Source of the DNA: Serratia rubidaea
GTDB lineage: Bacteria > Pseudomonadota > Gammaproteobacteria > Enterobacterales > Enterobacteriaceae
Reading direction: 5' to 3'
NCBI GenBank assembly: GCA_901472405.1
Contig: LR590463.1
Span: 1,302,001-1,366,000 of the forward strand
Length of the DNA: 64,000 bases
Shown: piece by piece, positions 9,770-18,236 of the stretch
How the letters are laid out: each line of letters starts with the position of its first letter
Numbering within the stretch: the first letter of the stretch is position 1
Position numbers and translations under genes: made by a program
The notes under the pieces: generated by a model
The model's input: only the letters and a program-made list of their open reading frames with translations
Databases searched by the model: none
What the model was told of the DNA's origin: nothing

Positions 9770-10098
9770 CCGAGGCGCTTGAAGAACGTGTTATTGCCCT
9801 TGTCAGAAAGCACTATGGTGCAGTTATTATTGGCCGGCAGCCTGTAATAACGCCGGATTCTGATATTGATACTGACATAGGAATGGAATGGTCTGATGCG
9901 GAAGAGCTGATGGAGGAGTTTTTTGAGGAGTTCTCCGTAGATAAAGCTGGGTTCAATATCGAAACCTATTACCCTGATCCGCCGATAAGCACCTTGTTCA
10001 AAAATTTGTTCAGGCGTGAAAAAGACCTGCCAGAAGCTCCCGCATTTACCGTTAACATGCTGATTGAATCCGCCAAGGTGGGGCGCTGGTTGTACTGA
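9763..10098 (+). CDS. DUF1493-family acyl-carrier-protein-like small protein
   Basis: An acidic 111-residue protein of the DUF1493 family, whose core resembles acyl carrier proteins. The conserved stretch reads DSDIDTDIGMEWSDAEELM and is followed by an EEFSVD helix. In true ACPs the aligned position is the serine of DSL that carries phosphopantetheine. Here the aligned tetrapeptide is EWSD, with tryptophan at that position and the nearest serine one residue later, so modification looks unlikely. GAGGA lies upstream inside the preceding gene, and the start overlaps the STM2901-family stop. Lower GC than neighbours suggests acquisition as a unit. Function unknown. Confidence 0.8.
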   Translation: MVAEALEERVIALVRKHYGAVIIGRQPVITPDSDIDTDIGMEWSDAEELMEEFFEEFSVDKAGFNIETYYPDPPISTLFKNLFRREKDLPEAPAFTVNMLIESAKVGRWLY

Positions 10099-10129
10099 TA
10101 ATGCCGTCACTTGAGCAAGCCATTGGCAT

Positions 10130-10180
10130 CCGTTCTGGTTAACAATGCCTGGTAACCATTAACCAGGCTTTAAGAAAGAA
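10130..10180 (+). terminator. Possible terminator after the DUF1493 gene
   Basis: GCCTGGT and ACCAGGC pair around AACCATTA, followed only by TTTAAG. It is a modest hairpin with a short U-tract, placed between DUF1493 and the convergent ybhB. Confidence 0.4.
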
Positions 10181-10230
10181 GCCGTCCGTCAAATCACGGA
10201 GCGCATCTGCCGCGCTCCGCGCTGTCGCTG

Positions 10231-10712
10231 TCAGCGGTAGAGCACCGTCAGGCTGGCGCTGCCCAGGCTGTGGAAATGCACGTTGAAGCCGACCATCGCG
10301 CCGCTGGCGTCCGCGTCGACCTCAATATGCTCTACGTCCAGCGCGTGGACGGTGAACTGGTAGCGGTGGCTTTCCCCCTGCGGCGGCGCCGCGCCGCCGT
10401 AGCCGGCCTTGCCGAAGTCGGTACGGGTCTGCAGCGCGCCGGCGGGCAGCCCCGGACGGCCGGAGCCGGCGCCGGTCGGCAGTTCGCTGACGTCGGCCGG
10501 AATATTGGCCACCACCCAGTGCCACCAGCCGGAGCCGGTTGGCGCATCGGGGTCGAACAGGGTTACGACGAAACTCTTGCTGCCCGCCGGCGCGCCGCTC
10601 CACGCCAGATGCGGCGACAGGTTTTCCCCTGATAGCCCATACCGTTAAATACCTGCGCCTCCGGCATGGCGGCGCCGTCCTGCAGATCATTGCTGTATAA
10701 ACGAAAAGTCAT
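10231..10712 (-). CDS. ybhB: PEBP-family protein YbhB (frameshifted)
   Basis: A phosphatidylethanolamine-binding (Raf kinase inhibitor-like) protein of about 160 residues with unknown physiological ligand. The ligand-pocket motifs are present: DPDAPTGSGWWHWVV in the corrected middle part, and HALDVEHIEVDADASGAMVGFNVHFHSL near the end. The start MTFRLYSNDLQDG at 10712 has AGGAAA five bases upstream. The frame breaks near 10625 in a G run, where QGENLSPHLAW should follow NGMGY. It lies upstream of the bio genes, as in E. coli. Confidence 0.88.
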
Positions 10713-10974
10713 GCTGGTTTCCTGTTGGCGAATAAAAGCGAAGCTTCAAACTAGATCGTTTTGCCGCCTCGGCACAAGCCCGGCGTGGCGCTGATAGTCT
10801 GCGGCGATAACAACGATTTAACTTTTTGGCGACATTGGCAGTTGCGCGTCTGGCGGATTGTGCATAGAGTTAAACGCTGAATTTAGCGCCCGCCGGCAGG
10901 GGAACATCACGCCGGCTCGTGCGGGCGAAACCCTTAACAGACCGTAAGGCTGTCCATCCTGTAATGACGCCATC

Positions 10975-11377
10975 ATGATTTCACTGAAAAAACGTACGCC
11001 GTGGTTTGGCTGGCTGCGCCGTTGGGCCAAAGGCATCAAGCGCGATATTGTGGCGCTGTGGCTGGCGGCGCGCGATCGCCGCACCCCGTGGTACGCCAAG
11101 CTGATTGCGCTGCTGGTGGCCGGCTATGCGGTCTCGCCGATCGATCTGATCCCCGATTTTATCCCGGTGCTGGGCTATCTGGACGATGTGATTCTGGTGC
11201 CGCTGGGCATTATGCTGGCGGTGCGTCTGATCCCGAAGCCGCTGATGGACGAGCTGCGGCAGAAGGCGCAGCAGCGTATCGATAACCCCGCGCGGTCGCT
11301 TCGCCATGGCGATGATTATTCTGCTGTGGATTGGCGTGCTGGTCTGGCTGGCCCGCTATCTGGACCAGCACTGGTAA
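10975..11377 (+). CDS. YkvA-family (DUF1232) small membrane protein (frameshifted)
   Basis: A protein of about 133 residues with the DUF1232 hallmark VSPIDLIPDFIPVLGYLDDVILVPLG at about 53-78, within a short membrane-associated helical region. After about 11300 the frame shifts. The corrected end reads FAMAMIILLWIGVLVWLARYLDQHW, a second transmembrane helix, with TAA at 11375. The function of this family in enterics is unknown. It converges on bioA, ending four bases from the bioA stop. Confidence 0.8.
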
Positions 11378-11380
11378 TAC

Positions 11381-12654
11381 TCAGTCCGCAATGGCCGCGA
11401 TGGCGTCGGTCAGGCGGCTGAGCTGCTCGGGGCGGATAATATACGGCGGCATCAGATACACCAGCTTGCGAACGGCCGGATCCACACCCCGCGTTCCACA
11501 AACTCCCGCTGCACCTGCGCCACATCCACCGCCTGTTTCATCTCCACCACGCCAATGGCGCCCAGCACGCGCACGTCCGCCACGTTAGATGCGGCCGTCA
11601 GCGGCAGCAGCTGCTGTTGCAGCTGCTTTTCAATCGCTGCTACCTGCTGCTGCCAGTGGTTTTCCGTCAGCAGCGTCAGGCTGGCGTGGGCCACCGCGCA
11701 GGCCAGCGGGTTACCCATAAAGGTCGGGCCGTGCATAAAGCAGCCGGCGGCGCCGTTGCTGATGGTTTCCGCCACGTGGCGGGTGGTCAGCGTGGCGGAC
11801 AGCGTCATATAGCCGCCGGTCAGCGCCTTGCCCAGGCACAGAATATCCGGCGTAATGCCGGCGTGCTCGCAGGCGAACAGCTTGCCGGTGCGGGCCAAAG
11901 CCGGTGGCGATTTCATCGGCGATCAGCAGCACATCGTGACGGTCGCACAGTTCCCGCACCCGGCGCAGATAGTGCGGATGATAAATGCGCATGCCGCCGG
12001 CGCCCTGCACCACCGGCTCCAGGATCACCGCGGCCACCTCGCCGCGTGCTGTTCAAGCAGTGCGGCGAAGGGGCGATATCCTGTTCATCCCACTCGTCGC
12101 CGAAGCGGCACTGCGGCGGCGGCGGCAAACAGATGCGGCGTCAGGTAGCCCTGATACAGACTGTGCATGGAGTTATCCGGGTCGCACACCGACATCGCGC
12201 CAAAGGTATCGCCGTGATAGCCGTGGCGCAGCGTCAGGATCCGCTGGCGCTTTTCACCGCGCGCCTGCCAATACTGCAGCGCCATCTTCAGCGACACTTC
12301 CACCGCTACCGAGCCGGAATCGGCCAAAAACACGCACTCTAGCGCGGACGGCGTCATCTCCACCAGTTTACGGCACAGCGCGACGGCCGCCGGATGGGTG
12401 ATGCCGCCGAACATCACATGCGACATTTTCTCCAGCTGCCGGTAGCGGCCTGGTTCAGCTGCGGGTGGTTATAACCGTGGATCGCCGCCCACCAGGAGGA
12501 CATGCCGTCCACCAGTTTGCGGCCGTCCGCCAGCTGCAGTTCCACGCCGGACGCCGCCTCTACCGGATAGCAGGGCAGCGGGTGGCTCATCCGAGGTGTA
12601 AGGGTGCCAGATGTGGCGCTGATCGAAGTCGAGATCGGCGGGAGACAAGGACAT
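11381..12654 (-). CDS. bioA: Adenosylmethionine-8-amino-7-oxononanoate aminotransferase BioA (multiple frameshifts)
   Basis: A PLP enzyme that makes 7,8-diaminopelargonate using S-adenosylmethionine as amino donor in biotin synthesis. The full gene can be followed in pieces: [12 protein letters not shown] near the start, [55 protein letters not shown], the PLP-lysine region [20 protein letters not shown], and [14 protein letters not shown] at the end. At least six frame changes are needed (for example near 11470, 11905, 12045, 12095, 12440, 12590). Similarity survives on both sides of each break, so I read them as sequence errors, although a real pseudogene cannot be excluded. It is divergent from bioB around the BirA operator. 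Confidence 0.85.
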
Positions 12655-12657
12655 AAG

Positions 12658-12691
12658 TTGTAAACCAAATCAATTACAGAATGGTTGACAG
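12658..12691. promoter_or_regulatory. BirA (biotin repressor) operator between bioA and bioB
   Basis: TTGTAAACC-N16-GGTTGACAG closely matches the 40 bp enterobacterial bio operator. BirA with biotinyl-5'-AMP would bind here and shut both divergent transcripts. It begins four bases from the bioA start. Confidence 0.9.
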
Positions 12692-12712
12692 TATATCCAC
12701 AATATCTAAACT
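12685..12712 (+). promoter_or_regulatory. bioBFCD promoter
   Basis: TTGACA at 12685 and TAAACT at 12707, spaced by 16 bases, give a plausible sigma-70 promoter whose -35 element is part of the right half of the BirA operator. Confidence 0.55.
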
Positions 12713-12745
12713 GACGACACTTTTTTCCGTTTTGGAGACGCCGTA

Positions 12746-13792
12746 ATGGCCGACGTATTTACTGGACAGTGGGGCAAGCCAGGCCCTGTTTGATAAGCCG
12801 CTGCTTGAGCTGTTGTTTGAAGCGCAAACCGTACACCCGCCGCCATTTTGACCCCGCGCCAGGTGCAGGTCAGTACGCTGTTGTCGATTAAGACCGGCGC
12901 CTGCCCGGAAAGATTGTAAATACTGCCCGCAAAGCTCGCGGTAATAAAACCGGGCTGGAAGCGGAGCGCCTGATGCAAGGTGGAGCAGGTGCTGGATTCG
13001 GCGCGCAAGGCGAAAGCCGCCGGCTCCACGCGTTTCTGCATGGGCGCGGCGTGGAAAAACCCGCACGAGCGCGAATATGCCGTATCTGCAGCAAGATGGT
13101 GCAGGGCGTGAAGGCGATGGGCTGGAAACCTGCATGACGCTGGCACGCTGGAATGAATCCAGAGCCGGACGGCTGGCGGAGGCGGGCTGGACTACTACCA
13201 ACCACAATCTGGACACCTCACCGGAATCTACGGCAACATCATCACCACCCGCAGCTATCAGGAGCGTCTGGATACGCTGGACAACGTGGCGCGACGCCGG
13301 CATTAAAGTATGCTCCGGCGGCATCGTCGCCTGGGGGAGACGGTGCGTGACCCGCGCCGGCCTGCTGGTGCAGCTGGCCAACCTGCGAAGCCGCCGGAGA
13401 GCGTGCCGATCAATATGCTGGTCAAGGTCAAGGGCACGCCGCTGGCGGATAACGAGGATGTCGACCCGTTCGACTTTATCCGCACCATCCGCGGTGGCGC
13501 GCATTATGATGCCGGCTTCTTACGTACGTCTGTCCGCCGGCCGCCGAGCAGATGAATGAGCAGACGCAGGCGATGTGCTTTATGGCCGGCGCCAACTCGA
13601 TTTTCTACGGTTGCAAGCTGCTGACCACGGCCGAACCCGGAAGAAGACAAGGATTTGCTGCTGTTCCGTAAACTGGGGCTGAACCCGGAGCAGACCGCTA
13701 CCGAGCAGGGCGACAAACCAGCAGCAGCAGGTGCTGGCGCAGCAGTTGCTGACGGCCGATAACGCCGAGTTTTTACAAACGCGGCGCCCTGA
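12746..13792 (+). CDS. bioB: Biotin synthase BioB (many frameshifts)
   Basis: A radical SAM enzyme that inserts sulfur into dethiobiotin. Fragments in changing frames reconstruct the whole protein: the CxxxCxxC cluster motif (ACPEDCKYCP) near 12898, [110 protein letters not shown] and [28 protein letters not shown]. More than ten one-base gains or losses are needed in about 1 kb, some compensating within tens of bases. This is far above the rest of the window and points to local sequence error. The stop lies directly before the bioF ATG. Confidence 0.85.
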
Positions 13793-14940
13793 ATGAGCTG
13801 GCAGCAACGTATTGAACAGGCGTTAACCGAGCGGCGCGCGAGCGCCGCTTATCGATCGCGCCAGGTAAACCGGGGCGGCAATGGCCGCCATATTCAGCTG
13901 CAGCAGCAGCGCTATCTCAACTTCTCCGGCAATGACTATCTGGGGCTGAGCCAGCACCCGGCGGTGATCGATGCCTGGCAGCAGGGGGCGCGGCAGTATG
14001 GCGTCGGCAGCGGCGGCTCCGGCCACGTAACCGGCTTTAGCGAGGCGCACCAGCAGCTGGAGCAGCAGCTGGCGCAGTGGCTCGGCTATCCGCGCGCGCT
14101 GCTGTTTATCTCCGGCTACGCCGCCAATCAGGCGTTGCTGGCGGCGCTGATGCAGGCGGACGACCGCATTCTGGCCGATAAGCTCAGCCATGCCTCGCTG
14201 TTGGAAGCGGCCGCTCACTCACCGCGCAGCTGCGGCGTTTCCGCCATAACCAGCCGGCGGCGCTGGCGGATTTGCTGGCGAAACCCTGCGGCGGGCAACA
14301 GCTGGTGGTGACCGAAGGCGTGTTCAGCATGGATGGCGACAGCGCGCCGCTGGCGCAGCTGCAGCAGCTGAGCGCCAGGCCGGCGCCTGGCTGATGGTGG
14401 ACGATGCGCACGGCATCGGCGTCCACGGTGAGCAGGGGCGCGGCAGCTGCTGGCAGCAGGGCGTGCGGCCGGAGGCGCTGGTGGTGACCTTCGGCAAGGC
14501 GTTCGGCGTCAGCGGCGCGGCCATTGTGTGCGACGAGCCGCTGGCCGAGTATCTGCTGCAGTTCGCCGCCACCTGATTTACAGCACCGCGATGCCGCCGG
14601 CGCAGGCCTGCGCGCTGCAGGCGGCGCTGCGCTGCGTGCAGCAGGGTGATGCGCTGCGCAGCCGGCTGCAGCAGCATATTGCGCGTTTCCGCCGCGGCGT
14701 GGCCGGCCTGCCGCTGACGCTGAGCGCTTCGCAGACCGCCATTCAGCCGCTGCTGGTGGGGACAACCAGCGGGCGTTGGATCTGGCGCAGCGGCTGCGCG
14801 AGCAGGGCCTGTGGGTCAGCGCCATTCGTCCGCCGACGGTGCCGCCGGGCGGGGCGCGGCTGCGTATTACGCTGACCGCGGCGCATCAGGAACAGGATAT
14901 CGATCGACTGCTGGAGGTACTGCATGCCATCAGCGCGTAA
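13793..14940 (+). CDS. bioF: 8-amino-7-oxononanoate synthase BioF (frameshifted)
   Basis: A PLP enzyme joining pimeloyl thioester and alanine in biotin synthesis. The intact N-terminal 140 residues include [17 protein letters not shown] and [18 protein letters not shown]. Later pieces carry [35 protein letters not shown] and the PLP lysine region [14 protein letters not shown]. Frame changes are needed near 14215, 14375, 14575 and 14755. In the final frame the protein ends EVLHAISA with TAA at 14938-14940, overlapping the bioC start by 17 bases. Confidence 0.87.
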
Positions 14941-15691
14941 CACGGTCAATAAACAGGCGGTGGCCTCCGCCTTCAGCCGCGCGGCGGGCAGCTACGACGG
15001 CGCGGCGGTGCTGCAGCGGGAGGTTGGCGAGCGCTTACTGGGGAGCGGCGTCGGCCATCCGGCGCGGCAGGTGCTGGACGCCGGATGCGGCACCGGCTAC
15101 TTCAGCCGCCGCTGGCGGGAACTGGGCAAAGAGGTGACGGCGCTGGACCTGGCGCCGGGCATGCTGGCGTACGCCCGCAGTCAGCAGGCGGCGCAGCACT
15201 ATCTGCTGGGGGATATCGAACATATCCCGCTGCCGGATGCGGCGGTCGATCTCAGCTTCAGCAGCCTGGCGGTGCAGTGGTGCAGCGATTTGGCGTGCGG
15301 GCTGGCGGAGCTGCGCCGCGTCACGCGCCCCGGCGGACTGGTGCTGTTTTCCACCCTGGCGCAGGGGTCGCTGCATCAGCTGGGCGATGCCTGGCAGCAG
15401 GTTGACGGCGAGCGCCATGTGAATGATTTCCTGCCGCTCGCGCAGATTGAGGCCGCCTGCGCGGCCTACCGTTATCGCCTGGACCCGTGCTGGCAGACGC
15501 TGCATTACCCGGACGTGATGACGCTGATGCGCTCATTAAAGGGCATCGGCGCCACGCACCTGCATCAGGGGCGCGATGCCGGGTTGCTGTCGCGTCGCCG
15601 CCTGGCGGCGCTGCAGGCGGCCTATCCGCGCCAGCACGGCGAATTTCCGCTCAGTTATCATGTGGTTTATGGAGTGATTTATTGTGATTAA
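14924..15691 (+). CDS. bioC: Malonyl-ACP O-methyltransferase BioC
   Basis: A 255-residue SAM-dependent methyltransferase that disguises malonyl-ACP as a methyl ester so that fatty acid synthesis can build pimelate. SAM motif I is [15 protein letters not shown] (about residues 48-62) and the acidic ribose-binding region is [10 protein letters not shown]. The ATG lies inside the end of bioF, typical of this operon, and the frame is intact. The last codons overlap the bioD start. Confidence 0.93.
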   Translation: MPSARNTVNKQAVASAFSRAAGSYDGAAVLQREVGERLLGSGVGHPARQVLDAGCGTGYFSRRWRELGKEVTALDLAPGMLAYARSQQAAQHYLLGDIEHIPLPDAAVDLSFSSLAVQWCSDLACGLAELRRVTRPGGLVLFSTLAQGSLHQLGDAWQQVDGERHVNDFLPLAQIEAACAAYRYRLDPCWQTLHYPDVMTLMRSLKGIGATHLHQGRDAGLLSRRRLAALQAAYPRQHGEFPLSYHVVYGVIYCD

Positions 15692-16359
15692 GCGTTGGTT
15701 TGTCACCGGCACCGACACCGAAGTGGGCAAGACTATCGCCAGCAGCGCGCTGCTGCAGGCGGCGAACCTGGCGGGCTTTCGCAGCGCCGGATATAAGCCG
15801 GTGGCCTCCGGCAGTGAGATGACGCCGCAGGGGCTGCGCAACGAGGATGCGCTGGCGTTGCAGCGCCACAGCGGCGTGGCGCTCGCCTATGATGAAGTGA
15901 ACCCTTACACCTTTGCCGAGCCGACGTCGCCGCATATCGTCAGCGCCGATCTGCAGCAGCCGATTGAGTTTACGGTGATGTCGTCCGGGCTGCGGCGGCT
16001 GGAGCACTGCGCCGACTGGCTGCTGGTGGAGGGCGCGGGCGGCTGGTTTACGCCGCTGTCGGCGACGCAGAGCTTTGCCGACTGGGTGACGGATGAGGCA
16101 GCTGCCGGTGATTCTGGTGGTGGGCATGAAGCTCGGCTGCATCAACCATGCGCTGTTGACCGCGCAGGCCGTGCGTCAGGCGGGGCTGCCGCTGGCCGGC
16201 TGGATCGCCAACGATATCGCGCCGCCGGGCAGGCGCCACCCGGAGTATCTGGCAACGCTGAGCCGCCTGCTGCCGGCGCCGCTGCTGGGGGAGATCCCGC
16301 ACCTGGCGGAGATTACGCAGCAGCCGCTGGGGCATTATCTGGATCTGTCATTACTGTAA
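15684..16359 (+). CDS. bioD: Dethiobiotin synthetase BioD (frameshifted)
   Basis: An ATP-dependent enzyme that closes the ureido ring of dethiobiotin. The GTG start gives [17 protein letters not shown], whose P-loop GTDTEVGKT is at residues 8-16. VEGAGGWFTPLS is present. Near 16095 the frame shifts; the corrected continuation reads LPVILVVGMKLGCINHALLTAQAV and ends HYLDLSLL. The start overlaps bioC by eight bases. It is the last gene of the operon; a short GCGGGC/GCCCGC hairpin (16366-16382) follows, between it and the convergent urtE-like gene. Confidence 0.9.
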
Positions 16360-16391
16360 ACGGCGGCGGGCCATACGCCCGCGCCATCGCA

Positions 16392-17102
16392 TCATACCGT
16401 CAGGTAGGCGTCAATCAGGGCGTCATCCAGCTGCGCCAGCGTGCCGTTCGCGACGTTGCGCCCCTGATCCAGCAGGCAAAAACGGTCGGCCAGGCGGCGT
16501 ATCAGCGTCAGGCGGTGCTCCACCAGCAAAATGGTCATTCCCCATTCCCGGTTCAGCCGCTGTACGGCGGCGCCGATTTCACTGACGATCGACGGACGCA
16601 TGCCGGCGGTCGGCTCATCCAGAATCAGCAGCTCCGGCTCGCGCACCAGCGCGCGTGAGATCGCCAGCTGCTGCTGCTCCCCGACGGACAAATCGCCGGC
16701 GCGCCGCAGGCGCATGGCCGCCAGCGTGGGAAACAGCTGGTAAATCAGCGGCGGGATACGCTGCTGCGACGGCCTGCCGGCCAGCAGCGCCACCTGCAGA
16801 TTCTCCTCGACGCTGAGTTGCGAGAAGATCTGCCGCCCCTGCGGCACATAGGCGATGCCCAGCGCCGCACGCTGCTCCACCGCCTGCGGCAGCAGGTTTT
16901 TCGGCGCTTCATCGGCGCGCTGCCAGGTCATACTGCCGCTGACCACCGGCAGATGGCCGACAATACAGTTCAGCAGCGTGGTTTTACCGACGCCCTTGCG
17001 CCCCAGCAGGGCGGTGCACTGGCCGCGCGGCAGCTCCAGATTGATATCCCACAGCGTGTGGCTCGGCCCATAAAACTGATTGACTGAACGCAGGCTCAAC
17101 AT
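16392..17102 (-). CDS. Orphan UrtE-like ABC transporter ATPase
   Basis: A 236-residue branched-chain-amino-acid/urea-type ATPase resembling UrtE, the ATPase of the urea transporter UrtABCDE: LHQYYG-like N-terminus (VNQFYGPSHTLWDINLELP), QGRQIFSQLSVEENL, and TILLVEHRLTLIRRLADRFCLLDQGRNVANG. No urtABCD permease, binding protein or urease gene accompanies it; upstream is 1.1 kb without genes. Key motifs depart from consensus: Walker A is GRKGVGKTT rather than GRNGVGKTT, the ABC signature is LSVGEQQQ rather than LSGGQQQ, and Walker B continues LILDEPTAGMRPSIV. A good AAGGAG site precedes ATG 17102. It may be a remnant of a lost operon or may serve permeases elsewhere. Confidence 0.75.
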   Translation of the reverse strand: MLSLRSVNQFYGPSHTLWDINLELPRGQCTALLGRKGVGKTTLLNCIVGHLPVVSGSMTWQRADEAPKNLLPQAVEQRAALGIAYVPQGRQIFSQLSVEENLQVALLAGRPSQQRIPPLIYQLFPTLAAMRLRRAGDLSVGEQQQLAISRALVREPELLILDEPTAGMRPSIVSEIGAAVQRLNREWGMTILLVEHRLTLIRRLADRFCLLDQGRNVANGTLAQLDDALIDAYLTV

Positions 17103-18057
17103 ACGGCATTCTCCTTACCGGTCGGTTGTTCACTCATGCCATCGGGGCAAGGGTATGGCATTGCCCCGCGCGACTGACGCTTGCTTTCCCGAGTGTTTTA
17201 ACGTTCAGAACCCAATGCCGCCCGAAACGCGGCAAAATGATACCGGAGTCCCGGCGGAAAGGGCGTTTTTCAGCGTTCTCGTGTGCTGTTATTGCCGCCC
17301 GGCGCGCTGTCGAGCGCGGCCGCCGTCTGATGCCCGCCTTTTTTGTCGGCCCGGCGGTTATTCCTGATAGCAACTCCCGGGCCAATATTATCGTCCGACG
17401 TGAAAAACGCGTGATTGTTATCGTCATGTTAAGCTTTGGCTGCGCTGCGTCTGGCCTGTGCAGACTGGGTAAAATGGCGACAAAAGTTAAAATGGACGTT
17501 TTTTGCACTACGGCGGTGCCGCGGCGAAACCTAATGGTGCAATAGCGATGGGGGTATCGGCGGCGTCAGTCGGCGATCCGGCCGAATGCGGGATTGGCAA
17601 TGGGGGGCTGTTAGTCTTTATAGGTATAAACAAAGCAATAAAAGTGTCAAAAAATAACTAAAAAAGCGATTTGGGATCGTTTCAAGGGCAAAAAGTGTTT
17701 TTTCTGTAACTCCCGTGGCTGGCGGGGTGGTGTGAGTTATCCACTATTCCTGTGGATAACCTTGTGTATTAGATTTAGAAAAGCGGCGGGAAGCGAGAGA
17801 GGACGCGGCTTCTGTTCGCATTGTCCGGATTCTCGTCTTTTTGTTAATTCTCTTTTATATCAACTAATTAACTAAAATCAAGACGTTGTGTAAGCGGTTA
17901 ATGTCGTATGTATGATTTTTCGACACTCTGCTATCAAGAAGTTAATTTGTCGCGCGATCTGGGGATAAATCTGTTATTGACAATAAAAATGTCACCGAAG
18001 CGTAACCTTAACGGTGCAACGTCCCGAATCTCCCCGGCGGCAATGCCACGAATCCGC
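17103..18057. other. Long gene-free region between urtE-like gene and uvrB
   Basis: The GC-rich left part (to about 17590) shows only weak open frames with no recognisable protein; it may hold debris of deleted genes. The right part is AT-rich. It holds DnaA-box-like sites (17737-17759 and 17960-17968) and grades into the uvrB promoter. No RNA gene or IS is evident. Confidence 0.5.
17737..17759. promoter_or_regulatory. Pair of inverted DnaA boxes upstream of uvrB
   Basis: TTATCCACT and TGTGGATAA (complement TTATCCACA, a perfect consensus box) face each other across five bases. A third near-match, TGGGGATAA (one mismatch), is at 17960. A DnaA box in the uvrB upstream region has also been described in E. 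coli. Whether DnaA regulates uvrB here is inference. Confidence 0.6.
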
Positions 18058-18085
18058 TTGAAGCTGGTTTTATATCCAGTATCAT
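18058..18085 (+). promoter_or_regulatory. uvrB promoter with LexA (SOS) box
   Basis: CTGGTTTTATATCCAG at 18064-18079 fits the LexA pattern CTG-N10-CAG and resembles the E. coli uvrB SOS box (ACTGTTTTTTTATCCAGTA). It lies between TTGAAG (18058) and TATCAT (18080), spaced by 16 bases, so LexA would block RNA polymerase directly. Confidence 0.8.
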
Positions 18086-18236
18086 AGGGGCTGGCGAAAA
18101 ACGCCGCGGCTTTCCATACTTATTGGCTGCCCGGCGTGCCGACGCGGCGCTCTGCACCGTTAGCCACGCGCAACCCGATGTGCCGACGCCGCTCGTCTCT
18201 GTCTTCTTGCCGCAACGCCAATGACTTTGGGTATCT

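Noticed and set aside
17126..17545. A 139-codon open frame on the plus strand upstream of uvrB
   Set aside because: No recognisable domain, unusual composition, and no ribosome binding site.
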